Shown piece after piece: positions 11,840 to 23,340 of a stretch of DNA of 64,000 nt (positions are counted from its first letter, which is position 1; every line of letters begins with the position of its first letter). The notes beneath the pieces were generated by a model. That model made no database searches. It saw only the letters and a list, made by a program, of their open reading frames with translations, and was not told where the DNA came from. Position numbers and translations under genes: made by a program. This stretch comes from Tetrastigma voinierianum (Eukaryota > Streptophyta > Magnoliopsida > Vitales > Vitaceae): contig JAEQBH010000293.1 in assembly GCA_016808115.1 (NCBI GenBank), forward strand, positions 248,001 through 312,000, given 5' to 3'.

Positions 11840-13030
11840 CACCTTGCATGTCGATGACAGAACTTTAGCTTTGTGAATTATGCACCAGACCAGCCACTAA
11901 AGCAGAGAAAAAGCTAAGGACTGACAAGAGGTGCCACATCCGACGACCAATGTTTAAAAGAGGAGCTAATCTGATCATCAGAAGATGTGCACTTATGCGA
12001 GCAAAGATTTAAGAATGTCAAGTGCATCACCATGCTATGAGACATTTCAGAGGAGACAAAACAGCCCACAAAATCCTCCAGTCGGGATTTTATTGGCCTA
12101 CTATTTTTAAGGACTGTTTTGAATGGGCGAAGTTATGTGATCAATGCCAAAGAATGGGAATATCAACATAAGGCATGAATGCCCTGCAAAGGTATCCCGG
12201 CGAAGTAATTATTTCATGTATGGGGAATGATTTATGGCTCTTTGAGGCTCACTGAAATATATTATACCTTAATGGATTTATGTATCAAATGGTTGAGGCA
12301 GTTAATTTGTCCCAAGAATAGATGCTATCATTAAAATGTTAGGGATTTTTACATAAAGAACATTTCAAACAGATTTGGACACCTGTAATCCACAACCAGA
12401 TCTGATGGTTGACTTTACAACAAAGTGTTCACAATCACTCAGCACACAAGATCAAACATGACACAGCCATTTATCATCCCCTGAACAACAGCCAATTTCA
12501 ACAGGAGATAAATGAGCACCTTAAAGACTATAAACCCAAAGATACAAATTGGTCTCCAAGTTTGACCACACCTATAGACCATGAAACTCCACTGAACAAC
12601 CTCATACAGATTTGTTTTGAAAACTACACCTACCTTCCTTGTTATGAACACAGGCCATATAATACATCAAGAAGCTTAACTCCTGACTTGCACACACAGA
12701 GAGGGCTACTCCAAATAAATGACTGGAAGAGTCGAGAACGGCTCATGATAGTGCTGCCGCACCTACAAAGATAAAACAAAAAATAAAGATGATCAAAGAA
12801 TTTTGAGGAGGTAAATCACGCAGAGATCGTGTCCCGTTATTCAACCCGCATCAAGACCTTCCGTGGAAGCTTAATCAAAATGGAGTGGACCATATAAAGT
12901 AGCATCACACACACCTGGAGTGGACACTTGTGAATCCAAGAATCATGAGGAATTCAAGGTTAATGGTCAGAGATTAAAGCACTACTGGGAGAACAAAGGA
13001 AGAGTGACCTTAGTTCTCGAATGAAAACTT
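11840..13030 (+). pseudogene. A1 integrase, degraded but HHCC motif readable
   Basis: RHFRGDKTAHKILQSGFYWP at about 12038-12097 and CDQCQRMG at about 12136-12159 keep the zinc-binding layout, with both cysteines intact. The catalytic core follows in several frames. IYHPLNN (about 12471) replaces the usual YHPQTSGQ. The open stretch 12409-12774 covers the core end and the C-terminal region, with KSRERLMIVLPHLQR at its end. After it, VNGQRLKHYW-type residues are recognisable near 12960-12995 as NGQRLKHYW. The protein would join cDNA to the chromosome. It is the last coding domain seen in A1 before the long 3' non-coding region. Confidence 0.85.
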
Positions 13031-13710
13031 GAAGAAATGTGAAGAATGTTCACAAAGACCAAATTACAAATTTTCAGGCGGCACTACATCACGAGCTAAG
13101 TTTTCAAGATATTTGTGTTTAAATTTATTAGTTTTTTGTAATTTTATTCACATTGATTTAAGAGTAGGGTAAATATTTTTTCTTTTAGTTTGGCAAGACA
13201 ACAAAATAAAAAAAGGGAGATTTATAATCCTTCCAATCACAGAAGGTAATGTACAGTAAGTGCAGATAATTTTCTCAGAACTCATTTAAATTTTGTCTCG
13301 ACATGGCATGATTGAAAGTTCAGGGGAATTTTAGGTATTTTGTGCTTAATTTTAAATCCGAAGACAGTGAATGGGATTAGTTGAATACTCGAATAATGAA
13401 GATGAATTGAATTGTACTTGTTTTGATCGATTTGAATAACGGAATTGGCTGTGAATTTGATTGCCTCAAAGTAGAGACTTGAAAAATTTCTGGTCGCAAC
13501 AACAACTATGGGGAGTCAGAACCAAGAATGCTAGACGTTGAAACAACAAAGTAGAAAAGAAAGTCGCAATGTTGAATTGGAGGTCACGACTAAAATAACT
13601 AAAGAAAGAAAAGAGTGTGTCGTGACATCAAGTCCTCGTCAGGACCACATCCAAGCCCAAAAATCCTTAGGTTGCAATTAACTATCCACTCCCAAATAAA
13701 AATAGGTTTT
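13031..13710. other. A1 3' non-coding region, first part
   Basis: AT-rich sequence after integrase with no coding signal. It is interrupted at 13711 by A2p and probably continues at 23341. A few GTCGCAA/GTCACGA motifs at 13490-13640 resemble those of the A1 LTR patch. Confidence 0.55.
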
Positions 13711-15233
13711 TGATTAGTGTCAAAGGGTTATTTTGAGCCTTCATTCACAATAGGTTTTGAGTTCTTTTCGCGCACTAATCACATCATCAATTGGGTTAAT
13801 TTTCGATGTGTAGTCCACCTTAGTTTCAATAATCCCATTAGTTTGTTTTCGTACTTTACTTGTGTGCTTTTTGTGTGCTCTCACCACTGGGCTCAAGTTT
13901 GATGTCAAGATATTTGTTTAACGAGGATCATGTTATTAACTATCAAAGATGAAGAAATGTATGGATGTGAAGAAAGAAGGTTGCGTGACAAAGAGCAAAC
14001 AGGATCTTCAGATCGCAAAATTACCGATCAAGCAAAATTCGCAATCCCACGGTATTTTAGTTATGTGAAAATTTCACTAGTTACCGAATTGCAGTTAGCT
14101 TAAATTTTCGCTTATCTAAATGAAATTAATCTGCTCCTAAATAAAATACCCACTCGCTTATTCGTCAATGTTTCACAGGCTAGCCAAATTCATGAGAAAG
14201 GGCTTAAATCATCAGTTCCAGCAAATTTCACTACATTCGTGAATTCAATAAGATGAATTTTCATAAGATAGCTTAGTCTTTCGCTTATAAGACAATTTCA
14301 GATAACAAATCTCATCGTGCCTTGGAATTCCTGATTCCAAACGACCACGTTTTGATATATTACCATTTTGTCTCATGCAATTTCCATATTTTAGGCATTT
14401 TGTATTTTCACACTGGGGTTGACTATATAAGCCCCCACAACTTTGTAACCTCACAACTTTTCATTTTATAAAGCCTCATAATTTCGATTTTAGGTCTCAT
14501 TTTGCTCTCTCTTCTCCTCTTTTCTTCTCATTCTCCTTTTCTTCTGGCCAAACACACCCCTCTGAGGATGACAACTCATGGGATGCTGCTGTTTCATACC
14601 AAGAGGAGGGCTGCCAGCTCGGTTTCGGGGTCGCTGCAGTTGTCCCTACGCTCTAAACTAGGGTTTAATGCCATTTAATGTCTTCCTTCACATACTTCAT
14701 ATGCTTAGGTTCAAGGCATTCTTAATGGTAGATGCACCGATATTCTTTTTAGATATCATTTACGAAAGTACGGGAATGAGGTTAAATGCTAGGTTTCAAA
14801 TCGAATGGACTTCAACGTTGTAATTGGCTGACTCAAATAGAAGTGGTTTTTGTGGTTAGCTGTTAGCCAAACAAAGATCCGGCTTTCGCTTTAATTTATA
14901 TTGCCAATTGCTCTAATGCGGTGAACAACCCGACACCACACACTCCCCATGTTATCGGGTTATGACCCAAGCCTTCAAGGTTACCATTTCACACCTCATT
15001 TAAGCCACATAGCTTAACCAAAGAACAACCAACCTCCCCGCTTTTTAACAAAATCCGAAAATCCAACCAGCCTTCTCCAATTTTTCAAACACTAATGCAA
15101 TCATTCAAGGATGAAACCCATCCCCGTGTTCGACCCTAGACCGCATCAAGCAGAGCTTGACTACGGCAAAGAGGGAGGAACCGCAGGAACATAAATTTTG
15201 CTGATTCCGTGATCACCACTGCGGCACGAATCA
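13711..15233 (+). repeat. A2p 5' LTR
   Basis: It starts TGATTAGTGTC and ends GCACGAATCA. It matches 21780-23340 and, in reverse complement, 37442-38989 and 45290-46805. Shared landmarks are CACAATAGGTTTTGAG (13747/21827), TATATAAGCCCCC (TATA region), the AACACACCCCTC block (14549/22625), TTTAATGCCATTTAA (14664/22774) and AAATTTTG near the end. A promoter-like TATATAAG occurs at 14424-14431. The open frame 13717-13902 is LTR sequence. Confidence 0.88.
14424..14431 (+). promoter_or_regulatory. Putative TATA box in A2p 5' LTR
   Basis: TATATAAG is followed by a C-rich stretch and then by the region that would be transcribed. The 3' LTR has the decayed equivalent CTATAAG at about 22512. Confidence 0.5.
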
Positions 15234-15234
15234 A

Positions 15235-15254
15235 TTGCCGCTAGTTTCCGGGGA
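15235..15254 (+). other. A2p primer-binding site, tRNA-Asp-like, degenerate
   Basis: TTGCCGCTAGTTTCCGGGGA follows the LTR end. It keeps the GCCG and CCGGGGA parts of the Athila tRNA-Asp site. The next bases, TGGTGCCAAACT, match the same position in A2m (TGGCGCCAAACT in reverse complement). Confidence 0.6.
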
Positions 15255-15699
15255 TGGTGCCAAACTACGCATGATGAGTTGAAGGTACTGTAATCCACAT
15301 TAAGGCGTGTCAGTGACCTTCACTCTTGACGATCAGGCGTGAACCGCGAAGTTTTCACTTAGCAACACGCGATCGCTTTTTGCTGCACTACTTGTTTTAA
15401 CTAACACCCACTTTCTTCGGCAAGCTGTTGTGTTCTTTGCTCTACCGCATTTTGCTTAATGTGTTTATGCAATGATCGACAGAGTGGGACATCGCAGACC
15501 ACTGTTATGAGTGCACCACTGAACAAATGCGAACCAAAGGTGTACAATGACAACGGATCCTCTACCAGGAACAAAGAGTCAACAAGCACCCTATGAATCC
15601 AATGACAATAAAAGTCGATAAGGAACACATGAATCTCCCGAGCGAAAGTGCCCGACCATACCTCCTACCGAGGATGTAGCAAAGAGACCTACCTAGCGC

Positions 15700-17050
15700 C
15701 TTACTTCCCACATTTCCTATGATGAGAATGAAAATCCATTCACACAATGGGATTTGATATAGAAGTATAGATAACCTTTAAGGAGGTATAACTGGAGCAT
15801 GGAGTTGCTCAAGCTGGTTAGTATTCTCTGCTGGGCTCAAAGATATACAAAATATGGCCTAATCTACTAAGGCCGAGAACGCATTAGAAATCGTCGATCT
15901 TTCAAGCTGAATTTTTGAAGAAATTTTTTCAGTGTAATAAAGACTAACAAATTTTTGAAAGACAGATCTACACTTACCTCTACATTTCAATATTATCGAG
16001 AAGTTTTATCGTTATTGGAAAGATTCATTGAAACTATCAATGCATGCCTACACTACGGTTTTGATATGATGTTAGTGAATCATTTACGAGTGGTATGTCG
16101 CCAAACCATGAAGCAACTATCGAAACCATGTGAGGTAACTTTTGAGCAAAACCTGACGAGGCCATGGACTTTTTTGAACCATGGCCGAAACTCAAAAGTA
16201 ATGGATGAACTGACCAAGGGAAGCTTAAACATCGAGGCCTTCAACTAATTAGGGGGCATTATATCTTTCCGAGACACAGATGAAAGCAAAACTCCGACCA
16301 CTTTAACTCAAGGTCGAGGAGTTGGAAATGAGAAGCCACGATTAAAAAGAACCGAAGTTACCTCGATCTCATCCATTTTGTTTTGACTGCTGACAAATAA
16401 CTATCCTGGGAACATCACTAAGAGCATGCCTGGCGTCCCGGATCAAATAAAACCACCCACAAACGCTCCGTATGGCAACACCTATAACCCTAATTGAGAA
16501 ACTATCCGACCCTGTTTGGCAGTCAAAGCCCGCATATTCCTATAGATACGCAGCTAGCTGTCTCCACTTCAACACAACAGCAACTCGCTCCACCTTCTTC
16601 CCCGGCTGAGCAGGAAACTCGAATTTAAGTAGCGGCAGGCACTTTTGTAGAAGAACAAAAGCAAAGGAATGTACAGACTAATCGGGCAATGAAGCGTACT
16701 TAAAGCTCACTCAACAGAAATCGATGCACTCAGATTTCAAGGTTGTGCAACCAAAGAAGAAGGTTCCGTGGGTGCGACAAATTTCCTTCCCATCATAAAG
16801 AACATCAGAGGAATGCATGAAACAGGCTCAACCAATGATCCAAAATGTAAGAATTGACAGTTATAAAGGGCAGATATTAAGAAGGGTAAAGAACTGAGAC
16901 CAATAGCCCCGCCTCTAGACATGTCAACCCCAAAGTAGTCGACCCGGGCCATAAGAAGAACAAATTAACAACAGGAAGAGGCGGCACCAGTTGTACCCTC
17001 CATTCCCACAAAGCCCAAAGAAATCTGCTAACTAAACAGAAATGCGTAGG
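15700..17050 (+). pseudogene. A2p gag, degraded
   Basis: The best piece is the open stretch 15955-16248: LLERFIETINACLHYGFD then VNHLRVVC, RQTMKQLSKPC and PWTFLNHG. Athila Gag has the same order: ESLYEAWERFKELxxxCPHHGxxxWL, then a MxxxxRQLLxxxCGGxF segment and an AxxFLxxVA segment. A2m gag (minus strand near 44470) has the matching ETINACPHHGL. Sequence before 15955 and after 16248 is assigned by position. Stops separate the pieces. Gag forms the particle shell. Confidence 0.75.
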
Positions 17051-17810
17051 TTTTACTATGAAAGTTAATATTCCTTCTCTCTTGGAGCATGATCAAATGT
17101 AAGTCCTACCTATGGGTAAAATTTTTAAGATCATACAGAAAAAGGTCTCACAAATAAAAAGGCCTTTGATCAGAGCAAGAGTGCTACTACTGAGTAAGAC
17201 TGGAAGAAGCAGAAGATCTGGATGTCCTACAATCTCATCGATACTGGAGGCATTAGCGCGAAGAAAGCACTATTAGACTTGGAGTTAGTGTGAACCTTTT
17301 CTTGTCGTGACTCATGCACAAGCAACTTGGCTCAGAATCAAACTCACGTCCATCACATCAAGTTACTGAATGACAGGTCTATTAAATACCGAAGGGGGAA
17401 TTATCGAGATTTTTAATACAAGGACAATTACATCCAGATTTTACGTGATTTCGACACGAGCCACAAAGATATTTCAACCATGTGCCTAACATCGGGAGGC
17501 CATTCTCGCCACTGAATGCCATAATAAACCTGGGCTTAATGTGGGGTTAGTGCAACTCACATTTGAAATATGACCAGAGCCCAACATTTTCATTCGGTGC
17601 AAAATACATGATTCAGGAAGAAGGACTGTGAAGAAGTCTCTGTATAATAGATGCAATCAAGAATGACAATAGAGCAAGAGGGTAAGATGTATTAACCCCA
17701 GTTATGGAATGCTTCTGAGAGCAAGAAGAACCTTGAACATGAGCTTAAGGCAGTGGGGTAATCGGGAAAAAATATATAAGTTCACTCAGATGATCAGATG
17801 AACTGAAGAA
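17051..17810 (+). pseudogene. A2p protease, degraded
   Basis: VNIPSLLEHDQM near 17063-17098 corresponds to the VNIPLLDMIKQVP linker ahead of protease. GCPTISSILEALARRKHY (about 17218-17271) corresponds to the GCPTISxxIGxxxxxxALLD strand. The LDLGASVN active-site segment is replaced by a frame-broken TWS region, and PHAQATWL-like residues follow. The LILGRPFL segment survives only as traces near 17490. In the family it cleaves Gag-Pol. It is plainly inactive. Confidence 0.7.
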
Positions 17811-19300
17811 CCTCAACAGCTAGAGCTCAAAACCTCTCCTAGCTTGAGTGAAGTATGCATTCTCGAAGAGAACGTGGTACGTCCAATGGTGACTCATCAC
17901 CATGGCCTCACAAGAGCATAACTCCGCTGCACCTTCTCAAAAGGAACAAGTCGAGCATTGGGTGGAAATCACTAAAAGGCACAAACCTACCAATCGCACC
18001 ATCACATTTACTCAGAAGAGGAATCTAAGGCCGGTTAGCAAACACAACAGAGGTTGAACTCCACTCATAGAAGAAGTTCAGACAAGTCCCAAATCGTCTC
18101 CAAGCCAGATCATTTGCACCACTATAGAATTAGAAGCTCAACCCAGTGGTGCCCAAGAGAAGTCGGAGGAGAACTGTGAAAAATGAAAAAGGTGAAGAAC
18201 TGTCTATCCGATCATTCACCTTCATGGAGAGGGTGCATGGGATTATGGGAGGCTCAATGAGGTAACTGAAAAATCACTTCCGCCGCTTACCATCGATCAG
18301 CCCCTTTGAGAGTTTCGGCAACCCATCCCATTGCTTGATGGCTATTCAGTGGTACTTTCTGGGGATAGAGATCAGACTAGAGATCGTGAAAAGACTACCT
18401 TTATCATTCATTCGCACACATGCTTGTTGTGAGAACGCTTTTCATTTCAGAACGCCTAAACCCACTTTTCAGGGATATGTATGCTTAGTATGTTTAGTAA
18501 TATGGTGAGCGATAATGGAAGTATACATGGATGATATCATCAGATATGAGTGCGCATTATAATGTCTCACATAATCGAGGCCATCCGCAGAGGTGCACAG
18601 AGAAGAACTCCGTGCTCAACTCAGAGAAGTGCCATTTATGAAGCACCAAGGAATTGTACTTGTACATTATTTCCAGTGGGAATAGAAGGATGTGCTAAAA
18701 ATTGAACTTATCTCCAACCGCCATCCCCAAATAAATGTAAGAACAAAGAGAATTCTCGTCGCGTGTGCTTCTATAGAAGATTCATTAAAGACTTCAAGAC
18801 AGTTGTTCCTCGTATAAGCTCCAAAGAGAAAGATGCCAACTGCTTGGGGAGAGAGAATTGTCGAGAGCTGAAGAAATGAAGTCCTATTTGACTATCGCCT
18901 CTAATAGTAATGAAAATTTAATCGGCGCTTACCTTTGAAGTGATGCATAAGTGCATTCTATCGAGAAGAGCCGCCAAAGAGATACTGAAACTCATGTAAT
19001 CTACTATGCAAGCAAACCTTGAATGAAGCACAAAGAATATACTACTACAGAGAAGGAATTGTTGTGCGTGAGTCTACGCCTAGGACAAGTTTCGAGCATA
19101 CTGGCTGGTCCCCGATATAGCTGCCATGTACCATTCCGCCAAATATCTTCGACTACAAATGCCAAAGAAGGCTTATCCGACGGTTCTTCCATTTACGACT
19201 TAACTGCAAATCAAAGAATGTAAGGTAGAGAAATGCGTGGCAGATCATCTTTTCTAGGTTAACAATAGCCCATGACACTTCCATAGTCCACCCACATCAA
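17811..19300 (+). pseudogene. A2p reverse transcriptase and RNase H, degraded
   Basis: QLELKTSPSLSEVCILEE near 17818-17871 is the Athila LELKxLPxHLxYAFLGE start. Fragments of the thumb and palm follow: GYSVVLSGDRDQ near 18342, and VYMDDI at 18521-18538, which keeps the catalytic MDD. NSEKCHL near 18620 corresponds to NWEKCHF. FIKDFK near 18780-18800 corresponds to RRFIKDF. The RNase H has KEYTTTEKELLCV in the open stretch 19023-19223. There is a stop every few dozen codons. The order and spacing fit a full-length Athila RT/RNase H with small indels. Confidence 0.85.
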
Positions 19301-20470
19301 TGATGAATTTCCCGAAGAGTCTCTAATGCAACTGAACAGCCCCTAGTATGTCACATTGTTTGACTTCCACAGAGAAATCCCATCTGATTGGAAAGAATGG
19401 TGATAGGAAGTATTTTCTTTGCGAAGATCCATCTGTTATTATCGGGAAGAGCCCTTCTGTTTAAATATTGTGTAGACTAGATAATCGTATGTGTGCCCGA
19501 GAAAGAATAAATAGGAATTTGAAATCACGCCATGAGAGGCCCGTGGTGGCTCACTACGCCTCAAGACAGCAATGAAGGTGTCGCATTCCGGTTTCTACCG
19601 CCTTCCGTTTAGAAGCAATCAAATGCAAAGCCGCAAGGTGATGATGCCAGCACTCGGGAAATTGTCTCGCAAGATATGACGCCCTAAACCCAATTTTAGT
19701 GGTCGAGCCATTCGGCTGTTCGGGGCATCGGCTCATGGGACCTTTCCCCATCCTATGGTCACACATATTAGGAGGACTATGTGTCCAAAATGGTCAAGCA
19801 AACCCCGCAAAACCAATGACCGTGGTGGTGCTAAATCTGAAAGCAAACATCTTTTCTGTGCTCAGGTCCCAAAAAGTCATTAGTGATGGAGGGTCACACT
19901 GCGAATAAACCTTGAAAATCTCACACATAAATACAGAAACATAGAGTGGCCACCCTACCACCTCAAACACCAGTCATAGAACTTGCTAATGCAGAGATCG
20001 CGACCACTTTAATGGCTGCGTGGTAAATAAAGAACAGAAAGATCGGTCCATCAACCGCTGATTTGCTGGGGCCTACGTAACTGCTTTTCAAGATAATCCT
20101 TGAATGTCCTCATCGGCTGGTTCATGGTAAGGCATGTCACCTTCCAAAGAGATCGAATACATGCAGGCAAATCAAAAAATAACATGGATCTAAGAGACAG
20201 AGTCAAGAGATTCTCGATTCAATGAGTTAGAAGAAATACGAAATGATGCCTACTTGAATTTGAAGATTTCAAAGGAAAGATCAAAAATATGTTGACTAAA
20301 TGATAACTGGAAGTAATTCAACGATAGGACCAAGCTCCTCCCGCATGACCCAACTCCATCTATTTCAAAGCTCAAGTCGCCATGGATCGTCCATTCATTA
20401 TTCAAACAGTGCATACCCCAATGGTTCGTTGGACTCACTAATCCAAATGATAATGTGGTGACTGTGTGTC
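19301..20470 (+). pseudogene. A2p integrase, degraded
   Basis: The HHCC domain is poorly preserved (about 19540-19690). The core has GSWDLSPSYG (about 19733-19762) for MGPFPSSYG, VSKMVKQ for YVSKWVEA, and VISDGGSH (about 19876-19899) with the second catalytic Asp. VATLPPQTPVIELANAEI (about 19949-20002) replaces the VATPYHPQTSGQVEVSNREI segment. GKACHLPKEIEYMQA (about 20131-20175), NELEEIRNDAYLNLKISKER (about 20222-20281) and KLKSPWIVHSLF (about 20370-20405) match the C-terminal part. In active Athila elements it inserts the cDNA. Stops are present throughout. Confidence 0.87.
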
Positions 20471-21779
20471 ACGGACAGAGGGTAAAGCCCATGTTAGTGG
20501 TTGCATCACCGGAGAAAATTCTCCTCCTGACCCTCCCGAGTCCCACCACACGCGAAGGGTGGCCTCGCTTGGTCCCCAAAGCCACACGATCATTGTTTAA
20601 TTTGATTAAATTTTTGCTAAATTTTTGCTTGATTACTTTCATGATACCCTAGTGAATACTCAACAAATGGAAATGACCTTTTCCAACCACCAAGATTTTG
20701 AGAGATAGTTCCATCTTTGGCTTTGCATTCCACTAAGCCAGTTCGAGGTCATTCATATTTTTGGAATTCACATTGTTCTTTCAAGAAACTGCAGGAGCCA
20801 AATTCGTTTCTCTTTATTTTTTAAATTGCATTTTGTGTTTCTACTCTTGCCTTTAATTGGAAAATTGAAGCCCTGAATGTTACTTAATGTTATAACAAGT
20901 CCATGTATGATTTAGTTTTTGGTCACTTGAAATTTCAAAGATGTTCAACTCTCGAACTTTTCCCTTTGAGTCGATTCACACACCAGATCGATTGTACTAA
21001 TAGGTTGAGAAGCTACACCCTTCCGCTGCAAAGTTTTACTAAATTTGCTGACGACCCATACAGGCTTTGTTATCTAAGTATGAAGACTAGTAGTCTTCCA
21101 AAAAGAAAAAGAAAAGAAGAAAGAAAACAAAGCCGTGACGCTTTGTTTGAAAAACCCAACACGGGGTCCGAGGGGTATATGGCGAAAGCCTTTAAAGCCC
21201 GATGTTCTAAACCCCACCGTCAGAGTCATCACTCTGCGTTCGCTGACACCAAAGGACGTGGGCGTTAATGTGTCAGAGTGCCACCCTCGGCCATTCGTTC
21301 TAAGAAGCCCAGAAAGTTTGTGGTCATGATCCTTTGGTCGATGTCCTCAACCTTTATCAGTCGGGAGTCATCTGTGGAACCACATACCTGACCCTGCGAA
21401 GCTTCAGTTTTAAAGATTGCACCATACATAGCAATCAAGGAAGAAACAAGAGCCGCTTAGCCTATTTAGGGTTGGTCAAATGTTTAAGGCTATATGAGCT
21501 TAGTTGGGGGAGGAATAGCTTTGCATTCATTGGGCCTGCCGGTTATATTATGAACAATTAGATTTCGTGGGAAATTGTGTCAATTTCCTTTGGAACCAAT
21601 AAGCTGCTCCTAAAACTCTGTTCTTATATGGTTTTTGTTCTTTCAAGACCGGTTTTCATAGCAGGTGCAAATTATTCATGCTAGCAAAGCCACCGCATAC
21701 GTTTTTTGAACCATATACACTTTGTAAAAGTACGCATGCATCACATTATTAATTTTAGTATCATAAGGACTAGCAACGG
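20471..21779. other. A2p 3' non-coding region
   Basis: The block from about 20900 to 21780 matches the minus-oriented 38990-40080 of A2m. Both contain the AGGGGTATATGGCGAAAG stretch (21169-21186; reverse complement near 39610-39630) and the AAGAAAAAG purine tract before it. No env-like protein was recognised. The open frames 20903-21268 and 21334-21561 have no support from the A2m copy. Confidence 0.6.
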
Positions 21780-23340
21780 TCGGTTTGGGTGTGGGTATCG
21801 CGCCTGCAAGCGCTTTGAGCCCATTCACAATAGGTTTTGAGTGCTTTTGCGCACTAATCATAATAATTAAGCCAATTGATGTGCGTGTCCAATTTAGTTT
21901 CACTAATCCTACTCGTGCCTGTTTTTGCACTCTAATGTGCTTCGCAGCCTCACCAATTGGGCTCAAGCTCATGTCAAGAGACTCATTAATGAGGATTCAC
22001 GTTGTTTTCAACCATCAAAGATGAAGAATGTGAAGTGGATGAAGAAAGAAGGTTGCAGATTTGTGAGCAAAACAGGATTCTCGCTTAGATTGCGAAATTC
22101 TCATTGGATTGCGAAAATTTCGCAATCATAGCGAATTCTCAATCCTAGCCAAATCTCGCTATGTGAAAATTCTCACAGGGTTAGCTAAATTCGCCATCTA
22201 GCCAAATCTCACCGCTCCTAGCGAATACCCACCTCACAATACCTGCTAGGCTAGCGAGCTCGCTAGGTTAGCAAATTCATAGGGTAGCTAAATTATCGCT
22301 CTATAAATTTCAATTTCGCTATCTCAGAATTTCGCTAGTTAGCTAAATTCATAGTATGTTAAATTCATATAGCGAAATTTCATAGCCAAATCTCAAATTT
22401 GTTTTTGGAATTTTGATGCCAAACTAATTAATAATGCTTGATATATTACTATTTCATTCCTTATGTAATTTCATATTTTAGGTATTTTTGTATTTTCACA
22501 CTTTAATGACTATAAGCCCCCATAACTTTATAACCCTAAGAAACTTTTCATTTTATAAAAAGTTCCCAGAGCTTTCTTTTAGGTCTCATTTGCCTTTCTC
22601 CTCTTCTTCATTTTCTGGCTGCCAAACACACCCCTCGAGGATGACAACCTTGGAGGGATAAGCCATGTTTCTTATACTTTGAAGAGGTTGTTAGCTGTTT
22701 GGGGCGTAGTTGTCTCATGTTTGATTGTTACGAGTACTCGCATTTATGGTTCCCAAATTCTTCCAAACAGGGTTTAATGCCATTTAACGTCTTTCCTCGT
22801 CAATACTTGCTATGCTTTGTGGTTCAGTGCATTCTAATGGCAGATGGACCATATTCTTAGATATCATTTATTCAGCCATGAATGAAGGTTAAATGCCAGG
22901 GTTTCAAACCGAATGGGACTTCAATGCTTAGTACTCGGGGTTGACTCAAATAGGAGGAGCTTAGAGTTAGGTTTTATAAATTAAACAAAGATCCTGGCTT
23001 TGGCTTTGACTATATGTCACTGGCCCTAATGCGAGGAACAACCCGAGTGACACTCAGAACTTCATGTTATCAAGCTAAGGACCGCCTTCATATACATTTC
23101 ACACTTTCATTAAGCCACATGCCAACTGAAGGAACAAATCAACTGCTTTTAACAAAACTAAAATCCAAACTAAAGCCTCGCCATAATTTTCAAACACTAA
23201 TTCAATCATTCGTGGGATGTGAAAAACCCATCCCTCGTAGTTCTAATCTTCAGACCGCCATCGCATAGCTCGACCACACAGCAGGAGGAACTTAGGAATA
23301 TAAATTTTGTTGATTCCGCATCACCCTATCGTGGCATCGA
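21780..23340 (+). repeat. A2p 3' LTR
   Basis: It aligns with 13711-15233. The first 20 bases are mutated, so the start is approximate. The end is near GTGGCATCGA, the decayed form of GCGGCACGAATCA. A patch at 22070-22390 is full of short repeats around GCGAAAATTTCGC, TAGCGA and AGCTAAATTC. Open frames 21785-22131 and 23014-23268 are LTR sequence. Confidence 0.82.
22070..22390. repeat. GCGAAATTTCGC-type palindromic patch in A2 LTR
   Basis: Short palindromic pieces such as GCGAAAATTTCGC (about 22110-22122) and TAGCGAA/TTCGCTA alternate without a strict period. The same patch occurs at 38430-38640 and 46270-46490 in A2m. The 5' LTR equivalent (about 13990-14250) is shorter and more decayed. Confidence 0.65.

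Larger units (their letters stand above)
13711..23340 (+). mobile_element. A2p: Athila-lineage retrotransposon with 1.5-kb LTRs
   Basis: Direct LTRs at 13711-15233 and about 21780-23340 enclose a tRNA-Asp-type primer site, gag, protease, RT/RNase H, integrase and a 3' region, all on the plus strand. The LTR family (TGATTAGT start, ACGAATCA end) is the same as in A2m at 37442-46805, in the opposite orientation. It lies inside A1, after the integrase. No convincing five-base duplication is visible; the left flank is GTTTT and the right flank CCGCC. All frames contain stops. The coding remnants are easier to read than those of A1, which fits a younger insertion. Confidence 0.85.

Noticed and set aside
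20903..21561. Open frames as an env-like ORF of A2p
   Set aside because: The matching region in A2m (38990-40080) does not keep the frame, and no membrane segments are seen.
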